Shown here piece after piece: positions 1-10,910 of a stretch of 64,000 bases of DNA. The stretch is taken from the NCBI RefSeq assembly GCF_029836165.1, contig NZ_JAOEBG010000020.1, forward strand, positions 56,551 through 120,550, given 5' to 3'. The position numbers and the translations under genes are program-made. Each line of letters starts with the position of its first letter. Position 1 is the first letter of the stretch. Source of the stretch: Pseudomonas sp. GD04091. Its GTDB lineage: Bacteria; Pseudomonadota; Gammaproteobacteria; Pseudomonadales; Pseudomonadaceae. The notes beneath the pieces were generated by a model, which was given only the letters and a program-made list of their open reading frames with translations, ran no database searches and was not told where the DNA came from.

Positions 1-1437
1 ATCATCGAGGACATCCCGGCGCAGGAAACCCTCTCGGTGTACCGCCAGGGTGAGTTCACCGACCTGTGCCGCGGCCCCCACGTGCCCGATACCAGCAAGC
101 TCGGGGCGTTCAAGCTGATGAAGGTGGCCGGCGCCTATTGGCGCGGCGACTCCAGCAACGCCATGCTCAGCCGCATCTACGGCACCGCCTGGCTGAACGA
201 CAAACAGCTCAAGACCTACCTGTCGCAGCTGGAAGAAGCCGAGAAGCGCGACCACCGCAAGCTGGCCAAGCAATACGACCTGTTCCACCAGCAGGAGGAA
301 GCGCCAGGCATGGTGTTCTGGCACCCCAAGGGCTGGGCGATCTGGCAGACGGTGGAGCAGTACATGCGCAAGGTGTACCGCGACAGCGGCTACCAGGAGG
401 TGCGCTCGCCACAGGTGGTGGACAGCTCGCTGTGGCGCCGGTCCGGGCACTGGGACAACTACAAGGAGAACATGTTCGTCACCGAATCGGAAAACCGCCA
501 GTACGCGCTCAAGCCGATGAACTGCCCGGGGCACATCCAGATCTTCAAGTTCGGCCTGCGCAGCCATCGCGAGCTGCCGATCCGCTACGGCGAGTTCGGC
601 GGCTGCCACCGCAACGAGCCTTCCGGGGCCCTGCACGGCATCATGCGCGTGCGCGCCTTCACCCAGGACGACGGGCACATCTTCTGTACCGAGCAGCAGA
701 TCGAGGCGGAAATCCGTACCTTCCACCAACAGGCCCAGAAGGTCTACAAGGCCTTCGGTTTCGAGGACGTGGCGGTAAAGATCGCCCTGCGCCCCGAACC
801 CGGCAAGCGCCTGGGCAGCGACGAAGTGTGGGACAAGGCTGAAAACCAGCTGCGTTCGGCATTGTCGGCCTGCGGCGTGAGCTGGGAGGAACTGCCAGGC
901 GAAGGCGCCTTCTACAGCCCGAAGATCGAATACCACCTGCGTGATGCGATCGGTCGCGAATGGCAGGTCGGCACCATCCAGGTCGATTACCACATGCCAG
1001 ATCGCCTGGGCGCCGAGTATGTCGACGAGCACTCGCAGCGCCGACGCCCGGTCATGCTGCACCGGGCGATCGTCGGCTCGCTGGAGCGCTTCATCGGCAT
1101 CCTCATCGAGCATCACGCCGGTGTCTTCCCGACCTGGCTCGCGCCGGTACAGGCGATGCTGCTTACCGTGACCGAGGCCCAGAACGCCTACGCCGAGCAG
1201 GTGCGCCAGCAGTTGCGCGAGCGGGGGCTACGGGTCGAGGCTGACCTGCGCAACGAGAAGATCGGCTACAAGATCCGCGAAAGCACGCTGCAGCGGGTGC
1301 CTTACCTGCTGGTGATCGGCGACCGCGAGAAAGACAGCGGCACGCTCACCGTGCGCAGCCGCACCGGGGAGGACCTCGGCACCTTGAGCGTCGATGACTT
1401 CGCCGAGCTGCTGGCCAGGGACAACCAGATGGACTGA
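1..1437 (+). CDS. thrS: Threonyl-tRNA synthetase paralogue, 5' end cut by window edge
   Basis: Charges tRNA-Thr with threonine in the cytoplasm. The reading frame is open from base 1, so the TGS domain and the start of the editing domain lie outside the window; 478 residues remain of a usual ~640. Visible are the editing-domain motif DLCRGPH, class II motif 2 (CHRNEPSGALHG), motif 3 (LHRAIVGSLERF) and a C-terminal anticodon-binding domain. The three expected zinc ligands are present: Cys in NCPGH (523-525), His in DDGHIF (676-678) and His in MLHRA (1060-1062). The usual housekeeping partners infC-rpmI-rplT-pheS do not follow, and several core stretches differ from the standard Pseudomonas enzyme (NCPGH in place of NCPCH). 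It is therefore inferred to be a second, divergent copy, possibly for antibiotic self-resistance. Confidence 0.9.
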   Translation: MIEDIPAQETLSVYRQGEFTDLCRGPHVPDTSKLGAFKLMKVAGAYWRGDSSNAMLSRIYGTAWLNDKQLKTYLSQLEEAEKRDHRKLAKQYDLFHQQEEAPGMVFWHPKGWAIWQTVEQYMRKVYRDSGYQEVRSPQVVDSSLWRRSGHWDNYKENMFVTESENRQYALKPMNCPGHIQIFKFGLRSHRELPIRYGEFGGCHRNEPSGALHGIMRVRAFTQDDGHIFCTEQQIEAEIRTFHQQAQKVYKAFGFEDVAVKIALRPEPGKRLGSDEVWDKAENQLRSALSACGVSWEELPGEGAFYSPKIEYHLRDAIGREWQVGTIQVDYHMPDRLGAEYVDEHSQRRRPVMLHRAIVGSLERFIGILIEHHAGVFPTWLAPVQAMLLTVTEAQNAYAEQVRQQLRERGLRVEADLRNEKIGYKIRESTLQRVPYLLVIGDREKDSGTLTVRSRTGEDLGTLSVDDFAELLARDNQMD

Positions 1438-1528
1438 CCTCGCCCGTCACGGGCTTCGAACGCGCGGAGCCCGTGGCCAGCCCAGGGATGGCCTGGTTTG
1501 GAATGGATGCTGAACCCAGGAGGTCGTG

Positions 1529-1552
1529 ATGTTTGCAGCCCCACCCGATTAG
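1529..1552 (+). promoter_or_regulatory. Possible 7-codon leader peptide ahead of the DAHP synthase gene
   Basis: A tiny frame (Met-Phe-Ala-Ala-Pro-Pro-Asp-stop) is preceded by a near-perfect Shine-Dalgarno, AGGAGG, with 5-base spacing. It lies 162 bases before the DAHP synthase start and 55 bases before a strong hairpin. This arrangement resembles translation-coupled attenuation of aromatic biosynthesis genes. Only one Phe codon is present, fewer than in classical leaders, so the role is speculative. Confidence 0.3.
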
Positions 1553-1606
1553 CCAGGCGGTCGCCACACCTTCGCCACACGCCACACGCCACTTTGCCTC
1601 GCAGCC

Positions 1607-1639
1607 ACGCGCAGGCGCGGCCGGGTCGCGCCTGCGCGT
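1607..1639 (+). promoter_or_regulatory. 13-bp perfect hairpin, possible attenuator
   Basis: The arms ACGCGCAGGCGCG and CGCGCCTGCGCGT pair perfectly around a 7-base loop. It sits in the 278-base gap between the ThrRS stop and the DAHP synthase start, after a run of short GCCACAC repeats (1564-1593). No T-run follows, so it is not a typical intrinsic terminator. It could be an attenuator, an mRNA-stabilising structure or a chance palindrome. Confidence 0.4.
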
Positions 1640-1714
1640 CAGCGGCGAAGCGCGGTTCGAACACCCCCGAAAGCGTGCACCTCTGTTTTCCAGAACGACA
1701 TCAGGACGTCCGAC

Positions 1715-2785
1715 ATGAACACCATCGCCACCTTGCGTTCGACCCCCCTTGCTGCCCAGGCCTACGGCCTGGACATGGACCCCAGCACCCAGGCACTGCC
1801 CAGCGCCCATGCGCTCAGGACAATGCTGCCGCTGGACGAGCGCCTCGCAGCGCAGATCCGCCAGCAGCGCCATCAGGTCAGGGAGATCATCCACGGCAAC
1901 GACCCACGCCTGCTGGTGATCGTCGGGCCATGCTCGCTGCATCACGGCCAGGCCGCACTCGAGTATGGCGGCCGCCTGGCCGACCTTGCCGACGAGCTGC
2001 GCGACGACCTGCTGATCGTCATGCGCGCCTATGTGGAGAAGCCACGGACCACGGTTGGCTGGAAAGGCCTGATGTACGACCCCGACCTCAATGGCAGCGA
2101 CGACATGTCGGCCGGCCTCGAGCGATCCAGGTCGCTGATGCTCGAACTGGCCGGGCTCGGCCTGCCACTGGCCTGTGAAATGCTGCAACCCATGGCCGCG
2201 CAGTACTTCAGCGACCTGCTGAGCTGGGTGGCGATCGGTGCCAGGACCTGTGAATCGCAGATCCACCGTGAGCTGGTCAGCAGCCTGGACGTCCCGGCAG
2301 GCTTCAAGAACGGCACCGATGGCGGCCTGGGCATCGCCTGCGACGCCATCTGCAGCGCCGCCCACCCGCATCGCTACTTCGGCATCGACCTGCTCGGCCG
2401 GCCGGCACTGATCCGCAGTACCGGCAACCCGGACTGTCACCTGGTACTGCGCGGCGGGCGCAACGGCCCCAATCACCATGCCGAAGCCGTCGACCAGGCA
2501 CGTGTTCAACTCACCGCAGCCGGTATCGCGCCGCGCCTGCTGGTGGATTGCAGCCATGCCAACAGTGGCAAGGACTACACCCGTCAACCGCAGGTGCTGG
2601 AGGAAGTGCTGGCACAGCGCCGCGCGGGCAACCGCGACCTGTTCGGCATCATGCTGGAGAGCAACCTGAACCCAGGCCGGCAGGATCTTTCGACGCAGCT
2701 GCGCTATGGGGTATCGATCACCGATGGCTGCCTCGGCTGGGACGATACCAGGGCGCTGTTGCGCCGCGCCGCCGAGCTGGCCTGA
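1715..2785 (+). CDS. Class I 3-deoxy-D-arabino-heptulosonate 7-phosphate (DAHP) synthase
   Basis: Condenses phosphoenolpyruvate and erythrose 4-phosphate to DAHP, the entry step of the shikimate pathway. The 356-residue product has the AroF/G/H family signatures: VGPCSLH near residue 70, MRAYVEKPRTT near 105, GFKNGTDG in the middle, the metal/substrate region DCSHANSGKD, and the late motif GIMLESNL. The start is supported by an AGGACG ribosome site 6 bases upstream. It lies downstream of the ThrRS paralogue and is followed by a hairpin terminator, so it is a separate unit from the antiporter. Which aromatic amino acid inhibits it cannot be read from sequence. A DAHP synthase beside a second ThrRS could mark the edge of a shikimate-derived metabolite locus; that is inference. 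Confidence 0.93.
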   Translation: MNTIATLRSTPLAAQAYGLDMDPSTQALPSAHALRTMLPLDERLAAQIRQQRHQVREIIHGNDPRLLVIVGPCSLHHGQAALEYGGRLADLADELRDDLLIVMRAYVEKPRTTVGWKGLMYDPDLNGSDDMSAGLERSRSLMLELAGLGLPLACEMLQPMAAQYFSDLLSWVAIGARTCESQIHRELVSSLDVPAGFKNGTDGGLGIACDAICSAAHPHRYFGIDLLGRPALIRSTGNPDCHLVLRGGRNGPNHHAEAVDQARVQLTAAGIAPRLLVDCSHANSGKDYTRQPQVLEEVLAQRRAGNRDLFGIMLESNLNPGRQDLSTQLRYGVSITDGCLGWDDTRALLRRAAELA

Positions 2786-2791
2786 GCGGAC

Positions 2792-2817
2792 TCCGGCGAC
2801 ACACCCGTGTCGCCGGA
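2792..2817 (+). terminator. Intrinsic terminator after the DAHP synthase gene
   Basis: Perfect 11-bp stem TCCGGCGACAC/GTGTCGCCGGA with a 4-base loop, followed closely by CTTTG. It starts 7 bases after the DAHP synthase stop codon and separates that gene from the antiporter gene. Confidence 0.75.
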
Positions 2818-2911
2818 ACGCTTTGACAGTCGCTGCAGTGCTCGGGTTAGAATTCTGGCACGCGAACTGCTTGTTCCCCTCGCCTGCCCTGCTGCCCCTG
2901 GAGTACTGCCT

Positions 2912-4654
<1,743 letters not shown>

Positions 4655-4690
4655 ACTCCGATTTGCCTCGTAGCCCTAAGAATTCTGCCT

Positions 4691-7600
4691 ATGTCCCTGC
4701 GTGACCACTGCCGCGCAACCCTGCTGGGGCTGTGCCTGACCCTCTCGTTCGCCGCCGTCGCGGTGGAAGTCCCGACCACTCCGGGCATCCAGAGCAGCCT
4801 GAGCAAGATCACCGAACGCAAGCTGCCCGAAGCCGAGCAGAAAGCCGTGCAGCAGGTGCTGGAGCAGACCCTGGCGCTGCTCAACGCCCGCGACGACAGC
4901 GAGAAGAAGCTCGAAGCCCTCAAGCAGCAGCTGGCCAGCGCCCCCCAGGAGATCCGCGACAGCCAGCGCGAGCTGATCAAGCTCAAGGCCACCATCACCG
5001 TGCCGGTGGCGCAGCGCTACATCAACCTGACGGTGCCCCAGCTCGAACAGATGCTCAGCGAGCGCAGCACCCAGCAGGGCGACCTGCAAAAGGCGCTGTC
5101 CGAGGCCAACAGCCTGATCATCAACTCGCAGACCCGCCCCGAGCGCGCGCAGGCCGAGATCAGCAACAACCAGAGCCGCGTCCAGCAGATCAACAACAGC
5201 CTCAAGAGCGGCAAGGACGGCGGCAAGACGATCAACGCCGACCAGCGCAACCAGCTCAACGCCGAACTAGCCTCGCTCAACGCCCTTACCCTGCTGCGTC
5301 GCCAGGAACTGGCCGGCAACAGCGTGCTGCAGGACCTGGGCAATGCCCGCCACGACCTGCTGATCGAGCGCGCCGCGCGCCTGGAGCAGGAAATCCAGGA
5401 CCTGCAGACGCTGATCAACGAAAAGCGCCTGGCCCAGTCGCAACAGACCGTCACCCAGCAGTCGATCGAGGCGCAGAAGGCCGGCGGCAGCAACCTGCTG
5501 GCCACCGAGAGCACGGCCAACCTGCAACTGTCCGACTACCTGCTGCGCAGCACCGACCGCCTCAACGAGGTGACCCAGCAGAACCTGCGCACCAAGCAGC
5601 AGCTCGATACCCTCACCCAGGCCGACCAGGCCCTCGACGAGCAGATCAACGTGCTCAAGGGCAGCCTGCTGCTGTCCAAGATCCTCTACAAGCAGAAGCA
5701 GGCGCTGCCGCACCTGAAGCTCGACCGCGACCTGGCCGACCAGATCGCCGACATCCGCCTGTACCAGTTCGAGATCAACCAACAGCGCGAACAGATGAGC
5801 AGCCCTTCCAGCTATGTGGACAAGCTGCTGGCCAATCAGCCCCAGGAAGACGTCACCCCGCAACTGCGCAAGGCCCTGCTGGAAGTGGCGATCACCCGCA
5901 GCGACCTGCTGGAACGGCTGAACCGCGAGCTGTCGGCGCTGCTCAATGAATGCATCACCCTGCAACTGAACCAGAAACAGCTGCTGAGCACCGCCCAGAA
6001 CCTGCGCACCACGCTGGAAGAACAGATGTTCTGGATCCCCAGCAACAAGCCGCTGGACTGGCAATGGCTGCGCGAAGTGCCCGAGCGCCTGGCCTACCAG
6101 GTGGCCAGCCTGCCCTGGGGTGCCGGCATCAAGGAACTGGGCGACGGCCTGGTGCAGCAGCCGCTGCTGTTCCTGCCCTTGATCCTGGTGATCGGCGCCC
6201 TGCTGTGGCGGCGCAAGGCGCTGTATCGGCGGCTGGGCAAGGTCCACCAGGACATCGGCCACTTCAAGCGCGACAGCCAGTGGCACACGCCCCAGGCGAT
6301 CCTGATCAACATCCTGCTGGCCCTGCCGGTGGCCCTGGCGCTCACCCTGGGCAGCTACGCCCTGCAGATCGACGCCCGTGGCCAGAACGCCAACCTCGGC
6401 GCCGCGCTGTGGCAGATCGCCCAGGCCTGGCTGGTGTTCTACACCGCCTACCGCATCCTCGCCCCCGGTGGCGTGGCCGAGATCCATTTCCGCTGGCCCA
6501 AGCCCCAGGTCGAATTCCTGCGTGGCTGGGTGCGCCGGCTCGGCACCGTGGTACTGGCCCTGGTCGGCGTGGTGGCGGTGGCCGAGCACCAGCCGTCGGC
6601 ACTGGCCGACGACGTACTGGGCATCGGCGTGGTGCTGACCTGCTACGCACTGATGGCCTGGCTGCTCAGCCGCCTGCTGCTGAGCAGCCCGGCGCACCGC
6701 GACACCTCGCTGTTCCGCAAGGCCGTCGGGGTGGCCTTCACCGCCCTGCCGATCGCCCTGTTCGTGGCGGTGTGCTTCGGCTACTACTACACCGCCCTCA
6801 AGCTCACCGACCGGCTGATCTACACCCTCTACCTGCTGCTGTTCTGGCTGGTGATCGAGGCCGCCTTCGTCCGCGGCCTGTCGGTGGCGGCGCGGCGCCT
6901 GGCCTACCAGCGCGCCCTGAGCAAGCGCCAGGCCGCCAAGGAAGGACTCGACGGCGAGGTGGTGGTAGAAGAGCCGACCCTGGACATCGAACAGGTCAAC
7001 CAGCAGTCCCTGCGCCTGATCCGCCTGGCCTTGCTCGGCGGCTTCATCGGCGGGCTGTACTGGGTGTGGGCAGACCTGATCACCGTGTTCTCCTACCTCA
7101 ACAACGTCACCCTCTACGAGTACAGCAGCGGTACGGGCGCCGCGGCCAGCATGGTGCCGATCAGCCTTGGCGACCTGCTCGGCGCCATGGTCATCGCCGG
7201 CATCGCCGTGGCCCTGGCCAGCAACCTGCCTGGCTTGCTCGAAGTGCTGGTGCTGTCGCGCCTGAACCTTGCCCAGGGCAGCGCCTATGCCATCACCACG
7301 CTGCTGTCCTATGTGATCGCCGGTGTCGGCATCGTCAGCACCCTGGCCACCCTCGGGGTCAGCTGGGACAAGTTGCAATGGCTGGTGGCGGCACTGTCGC
7401 TGGGCCTTGGCTTCGGCATGCAGGAGATCTTCGCCAACTTCATCTCCGGCATCATGATCCTGTTCGAGCGCCCGGTGCGCATCGGCGACACCATCACCAT
7501 CGGCAACCTGTCCGGCACGGTGAGCAAGATCCGCATCCGCGCCACCACCATCACCGACTTCGACCGCAAGGACATCATCGTCCCCAACAAGACCTTCATC

Positions 7601-7996
7601 ACCGGCCAGCTGATCAACTGGTCGCTGACCGACACGGTCACCCGGGTGACGCTGAAACTGGGCATCGACTACGGTTCGGACCTCGACCTGGTCCGCGACC
7701 TGCTGCTCAAGGGCGCGCACGAGAACCCACGCGTGCTCAAGGACCCGGAGCCGTTGGTGTACTTCCTCAACTTCGGCGAAAGCTCGCTGGACCACGAGCT
7801 GCGCATGCACGTGCGCGACCTGGGTGACCGCAACCCGACGCTGGACGAGCTCAACCGCTATATCAACCGCGAGTTCAAGGCGCACAACATCAAGATCTCG
7901 GTGCGCCAGGTAGAGGTGTTCCTGATGGATACCAAGGGTGGCAAACAGCAGCTCATCCCAATGGAACACAAGCCCGACAGCGCACCTCCTGTCTGA
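4691..7996 (+). CDS. mscK: Mechanosensitive channel MscK/KefA
   Basis: Large (1101 aa) MscS-superfamily channel that opens on membrane tension and releases solutes after hypo-osmotic shock. A cleavable signal peptide (about residues 1-25, ending AAVA) is followed by a long Gln-rich, coiled-coil periplasmic domain to about residue 470. Then come about ten membrane segments, and finally the MscS domain (about 870-1085) with the pore-lining GLGFGMQEIFANFISG stretch and the beta-domain motif VRIGDTITIGN. The C-terminus is charged and cytoplasmic. It starts 37 bases after nhaP2, so co-transcription is likely. Confidence 0.93.
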   Translation: MSLRDHCRATLLGLCLTLSFAAVAVEVPTTPGIQSSLSKITERKLPEAEQKAVQQVLEQTLALLNARDDSEKKLEALKQQLASAPQEIRDSQRELIKLKATITVPVAQRYINLTVPQLEQMLSERSTQQGDLQKALSEANSLIINSQTRPERAQAEISNNQSRVQQINNSLKSGKDGGKTINADQRNQLNAELASLNALTLLRRQELAGNSVLQDLGNARHDLLIERAARLEQEIQDLQTLINEKRLAQSQQTVTQQSIEAQKAGGSNLLATESTANLQLSDYLLRSTDRLNEVTQQNLRTKQQLDTLTQADQALDEQINVLKGSLLLSKILYKQKQALPHLKLDRDLADQIADIRLYQFEINQQREQMSSPSSYVDKLLANQPQEDVTPQLRKALLEVAITRSDLLERLNRELSALLNECITLQLNQKQLLSTAQNLRTTLEEQMFWIPSNKPLDWQWLREVPERLAYQVASLPWGAGIKELGDGLVQQPLLFLPLILVIGALLWRRKALYRRLGKVHQDIGHFKRDSQWHTPQAILINILLALPVALALTLGSYALQIDARGQNANLGAALWQIAQAWLVFYTAYRILAPGGVAEIHFRWPKPQVEFLRGWVRRLGTVVLALVGVVAVAEHQPSALADDVLGIGVVLTCYALMAWLLSRLLLSSPAHRDTSLFRKAVGVAFTALPIALFVAVCFGYYYTALKLTDRLIYTLYLLLFWLVIEAAFVRGLSVAARRLAYQRALSKRQAAKEGLDGEVVVEEPTLDIEQVNQQSLRLIRLALLGGFIGGLYWVWADLITVFSYLNNVTLYEYSSGTGAAASMVPISLGDLLGAMVIAGIAVALASNLPGLLEVLVLSRLNLAQGSAYAITTLLSYVIAGVGIVSTLATLGVSWDKLQWLVAALSLGLGFGMQEIFANFISGIMILFERPVRIGDTITIGNLSGTVSKIRIRATTITDFDRKDIIVPNKTFITGQLINWSLTDTVTRVTLKLGIDYGSDLDLVRDLLLKGAHENPRVLKDPEPLVYFLNFGESSLDHELRMHVRDLGDRNPTLDELNRYINREFKAHNIKISVRQVEVFLMDTKGGKQQLIPMEHKPDSAPPV

Positions 7997-8030
7997 GTGG
8001 ACGTCAAAGGGGTAACCGCCCAGAATGCCG

Positions 8031-8087
8031 GCGAGGGCTTCGCCCTCGTTCGCGGGTAAACCCGCGAAGGGCCGCAAAGCGGCCCCA
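8031..8087. repeat. REP palindrome between mscK and selO
   Basis: Palindromic TTCGCGGGTAAACCCGCGAA core flanked by two smaller hairpins (GCGAGGGC/GCCCTCG and GGCCGC/GCGGCC). It belongs to the P. putida-type REP family seen throughout the window. Confidence 0.8.
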
Positions 8088-8114
8088 ATGGCACCGAATC
8101 CAGGAGCAGGCCCC

Positions 8115-9575
8115 GTGAAGTCCCTCGACCAACTCACCTTCGACAACCGCTTCGCCCGCCTCGGCGATGCCTTCTCCACCCAGGTCCTGCCCGACCCCAT
8201 TGCCGAGCCGCGCCTGGTCGTCGCCAGCGAATCAGCCATGGCCCTGCTCGACCTCGACCCGGCCCAGGCCGAGCTACCGGTGTTCGCCGAGCTGTTCAGC
8301 GGCCACAAGCTCTGGGAAGAGGCCGACCCACGGGCGATGGTTTATTCCGGCCACCAGTTCGGCTCCTACAACCCGCGCCTGGGTGACGGTCGCGGCCTGC
8401 TGCTGGGCGAGGTCCTCAACGATGCCGGCGAGCACTGGGACCTGCACCTCAAGGGCGCCGGCCAGACACCTTATTCGCGCATGGGCGATGGTCGCGCCGT
8501 GCTGCGCTCGTCGATCCGCGAGTTCCTCGCCTCCGAAGCCCTGCACGCCCTGGGCATTCCCAGCAGCCGCGCACTGTGCGTGATCGGCTCGAGCACGCCG
8601 GTATGGCGCGAGAGCCGCGAAAGCGCGGCCATGCTCCTGCGCCTGGCCCAAAGCCACGTGCGCTTCGGTCACTTCGAGTACTTCTACTACACCAAACAGC
8701 CGGAACAGCAGCGGGTGCTGATCGATCACGTATTGGAGCAGCACTACCCCGAGTGCCGTGACGTCGAACAACCCTACCTGGCGATGTTCCGCACCATCGT
8801 CGAGCGCAACGCCGAGCTGATCGCCCGCTGGCAGGCCTATGGCTTCTGCCATGGCGTGATGAACACCGACAACATGTCGATCCTCGGCATCACCTTCGAC
8901 TTCGGCCCCTACGCCTTCCTCGACGACTTCGACGCCAACTTCATCTGCAACCATTCCGACGACCGTGGACGCTACAGCTACGCCAACCAGGTACCGATCG
9001 CCCACTGGAACCTCAGCGCCCTGGCCCAGGCGCTGACCACGGTGATCGAAGTGGAGCCGCTGAAAGAGGCGCTCGGCCTGTTCCTGCCGCTGTACCAGGC
9101 GCACTACCTGGATCTGATGCGTCGCCGCCTGGGCCTGACCACGGCCGAGGACGGCGACATGGCCCTGGTCGAGCGCCTGCTGCAACGCATGCAGAGCGGC
9201 GGCGTGGACTACACCTTGTTCTTCCGTCGCCTGGGCGAGCGACCGGTGGCCGAGGCGCTGCAAGTGGTACGCGACGACTTCATCGACCTGGCCGGCTTCG
9301 ACGCCTGGAGCGCCGACTACCTGGCACGCTGCGAGCGTGAACCGGACAACGCCGAAGGGCGCCGGGAACGGATGCACGCGGTCAATCCGCTGTACGTGCT
9401 GCGTAACTACCTGGCGCAGAAGGCCATCGAAGCCGCCGAGGCAGGCGACTACAGTGAAGTGCGGCAGCTACATCAGGTACTGAGCAAGCCGTTCGAGGAA
9501 CAGCCCGGCATGCAGGCCTATGCCGAGCGGCCGCCAGAGTGGGGCAAGCACCTGGAGATCAGCTGTTCGTCATGA
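8115..9575 (+). CDS. selO: Protein adenylyltransferase SelO (YdiU)
   Basis: Pseudokinase-fold enzyme that transfers AMP to Ser/Thr/Tyr of target proteins during redox stress. The 486-residue length is typical. Visible signatures are RLGDGRG, HLKGAGQTPYSR, SSIREFLASEA, the Asn-containing GVMNTDN and the DFG motif in FDFGPYAFLDD. The C-terminus ends in SCSS; this Cys occupies the position of selenocysteine in animal SelO. The GTG start at 8115 has an AGGAG site upstream; longer upstream frames would translate the REP and are rejected. Confidence 0.93.
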   Translation: MKSLDQLTFDNRFARLGDAFSTQVLPDPIAEPRLVVASESAMALLDLDPAQAELPVFAELFSGHKLWEEADPRAMVYSGHQFGSYNPRLGDGRGLLLGEVLNDAGEHWDLHLKGAGQTPYSRMGDGRAVLRSSIREFLASEALHALGIPSSRALCVIGSSTPVWRESRESAAMLLRLAQSHVRFGHFEYFYYTKQPEQQRVLIDHVLEQHYPECRDVEQPYLAMFRTIVERNAELIARWQAYGFCHGVMNTDNMSILGITFDFGPYAFLDDFDANFICNHSDDRGRYSYANQVPIAHWNLSALAQALTTVIEVEPLKEALGLFLPLYQAHYLDLMRRRLGLTTAEDGDMALVERLLQRMQSGGVDYTLFFRRLGERPVAEALQVVRDDFIDLAGFDAWSADYLARCEREPDNAEGRRERMHAVNPLYVLRNYLAQKAIEAAEAGDYSEVRQLHQVLSKPFEEQPGMQAYAERPPEWGKHLEISCSS

Positions 9576-9580
9576 ACCCC

Positions 9581-9684
9581 GGGGCCGCTGCGCGGCCCTT
9601 TCGCGACACAAGGCCGCTCCTACAGAAAGACCCATACCCCTGCAGGAGCGGCCTTGTGTCGCGAAAGGGCTGCTCAGCAGCCCC
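9581..9684. repeat. Paired REP element (BIME)
   Basis: Two long inverted copies (GGGGCCGCTGCGCGGCCC…GGAGCGGCCTTGTGTCGCG) separated by about 20 bases, filling the gap between selO and trxC. Confidence 0.85.
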
Positions 9685-9705
9685 AAGCATCATCAAGGAG
9701 ACGAA

Positions 9706-10140
9706 ATGTCCGACCCCCTGGTTATCCCCTGCCCCCACTGCAACGGCCTCAGCCGCCTGCCCGCCGAACGCCTGGGCGACAGCCCGAAATGCGGCCGCTG
9801 CAAGCAGGACATGCTGCTGCCCCGCCCCTTCGACCTGAGCGAAGCCAGCTACAGCGCCCAGATCAAGGGCGACCTGCCACTGCTGCTGGATGTCTGGGCC
9901 GACTGGTGCGGCCCCTGCAAGAGCTTCGCCCCGGTATTCGAACAAGCCGCCCGCCAGCTCAACGGCCGCTGCCGCCTGGCCAAGCTCGACAGCGAGGCCA
10001 ACCGCAACCTCGCCGGGCAGCTGGGCATCCGCTCGATCCCCAGCCTGATCCTGTTCAGGAATGGCCGCGAGGTGGCGCGCCAGGCTGGGGCGTTTCCACT
10101 CCAGTCATTGCTGGAGTGGCTGCGCGGCCAGGGCGTCTAG
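9706..10140 (+). CDS. trxC: Thioredoxin 2
   Basis: Cytoplasmic zinc-containing disulfide reductase, 144 aa. An N-terminal zinc module with two Cys pairs (CPHC and CGRC, residues ~9-36) precedes a thioredoxin fold with the active site WCGPCK. The cis-Pro motif appears as RSIPSLILF. The start has an AAGGAG site 5 bases upstream. Its stop overlaps the end of the convergent ParA gene by 4 bases. Confidence 0.95.
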   Translation: MSDPLVIPCPHCNGLSRLPAERLGDSPKCGRCKQDMLLPRPFDLSEASYSAQIKGDLPLLLDVWADWCGPCKSFAPVFEQAARQLNGRCRLAKLDSEANRNLAGQLGIRSIPSLILFRNGREVARQAGAFPLQSLLEWLRGQGV

Positions 10141-10910
10141 GCGCTGCGCTCCAGCAGGTCGTGCAACTCGACGAACTGCTGGGTCAGCTTGTGCCGTGGT
10201 TCCAGGTGGATCAGCGGCAGGCTGGCATGGTGGGATTCACGCATCTTCACCGAGCTGCCCAGGTACACCGGCAGCACCGGCAGGCCCTCGGCCAGCAGCT
10301 CGTCGAGCATCTGCTGCGGCAGGCTGGCACGTGACTGGAACTGATTGACCACGATGCCCTCGACCACCAGCTCGTCGTTATGGTCTTCCTTGAGTTCGTC
10401 GATCTCGGCCAGCAGCCCGTATAGGGCCTGACGCGAAAAACTGTCGCAATCGAAGGGAATAAGCACGCGATCAGCGGCGATCAGCGCAGAAACCGCATAG
10501 AAGTTCAACGCCGGCGGAGTATCGATGTAGATCCGTTCGTAATCTTCGTCCAGCTCGTCGAGCAGTTTGCGCAGCTTGTTGATCTTGTGCTTGGCCTCCA
10601 GCTTGGGCTGCAGGTCGGCCAGCTCCGAGGTGGCGGTGACCACATGGAGGTTGTCGAAGGGGGTTTCGTAGATGTCGACCTTGTTCTTCTTGGCGAACGG
10701 CCCGCTGGACAGCGACTGCTTGAAGAAGTCGGCGATGCCCATGGGGATGTCGTCGCCGGTCAGCCCGGTCAGGTACTGGGTGGAGTTGGCCTGCGCATCC
10801 AGATCGATCAGCAGGGTCCGATAGCCTTCACTGGCACTGACCGCCGCAAGATTGCAGGCAATGCTCGACTTGCCCACGCCACCTTTCTGATTGAACACCA
10901 CGCGCCGCAT
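10137..10910 (-). CDS. ParA/MinD-like P-loop ATPase, orphan
   Basis: 257-residue ParA-family ATPase with the deviant Walker A motif KGGVGKSS near the N-terminus, Walker A' (LLIDLDAQANS) and Walker B (IYIDTPPAL). Such proteins position plasmids, chromosomes or protein clusters by ATP-driven patterning. No ParB-like gene or parS is adjacent, and it lacks an N-terminal DNA-binding domain. It matches the stand-alone chromosomal ParA homologue that accompanies selO in pseudomonads; cargo unknown. A GGAGGT ribosome site lies 5 bases before the chosen ATG. Confidence 0.85.
   Translation of the reverse strand: MRRVVFNQKGGVGKSSIACNLAAVSASEGYRTLLIDLDAQANSTQYLTGLTGDDIPMGIADFFKQSLSSGPFAKKNKVDIYETPFDNLHVVTATSELADLQPKLEAKHKINKLRKLLDELDEDYERIYIDTPPALNFYAVSALIAADRVLIPFDCDSFSRQALYGLLAEIDELKEDHNDELVVEGIVVNQFQSRASLPQQMLDELLAEGLPVLPVYLGSSVKMRESHHASLPLIHLEPRHKLTQQFVELHDLLERSA

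Noticed and set aside
5267..8308. 1013-codon minus-strand frame opposite mscK
   Set aside because: Antisense shadow: no start signal and biased composition, and it crosses a REP and the selO start.
9581..9684. REP pairs considered as CRISPR repeats
   Set aside because: Only inverted pairs, not regularly spaced direct repeats with unique spacers; no cas genes.
10137..10910. ParA gene considered as a plasmid partition locus
   Set aside because: No parB or parS next to it, and it sits beside core genes; matches a chromosomal orphan ParA.
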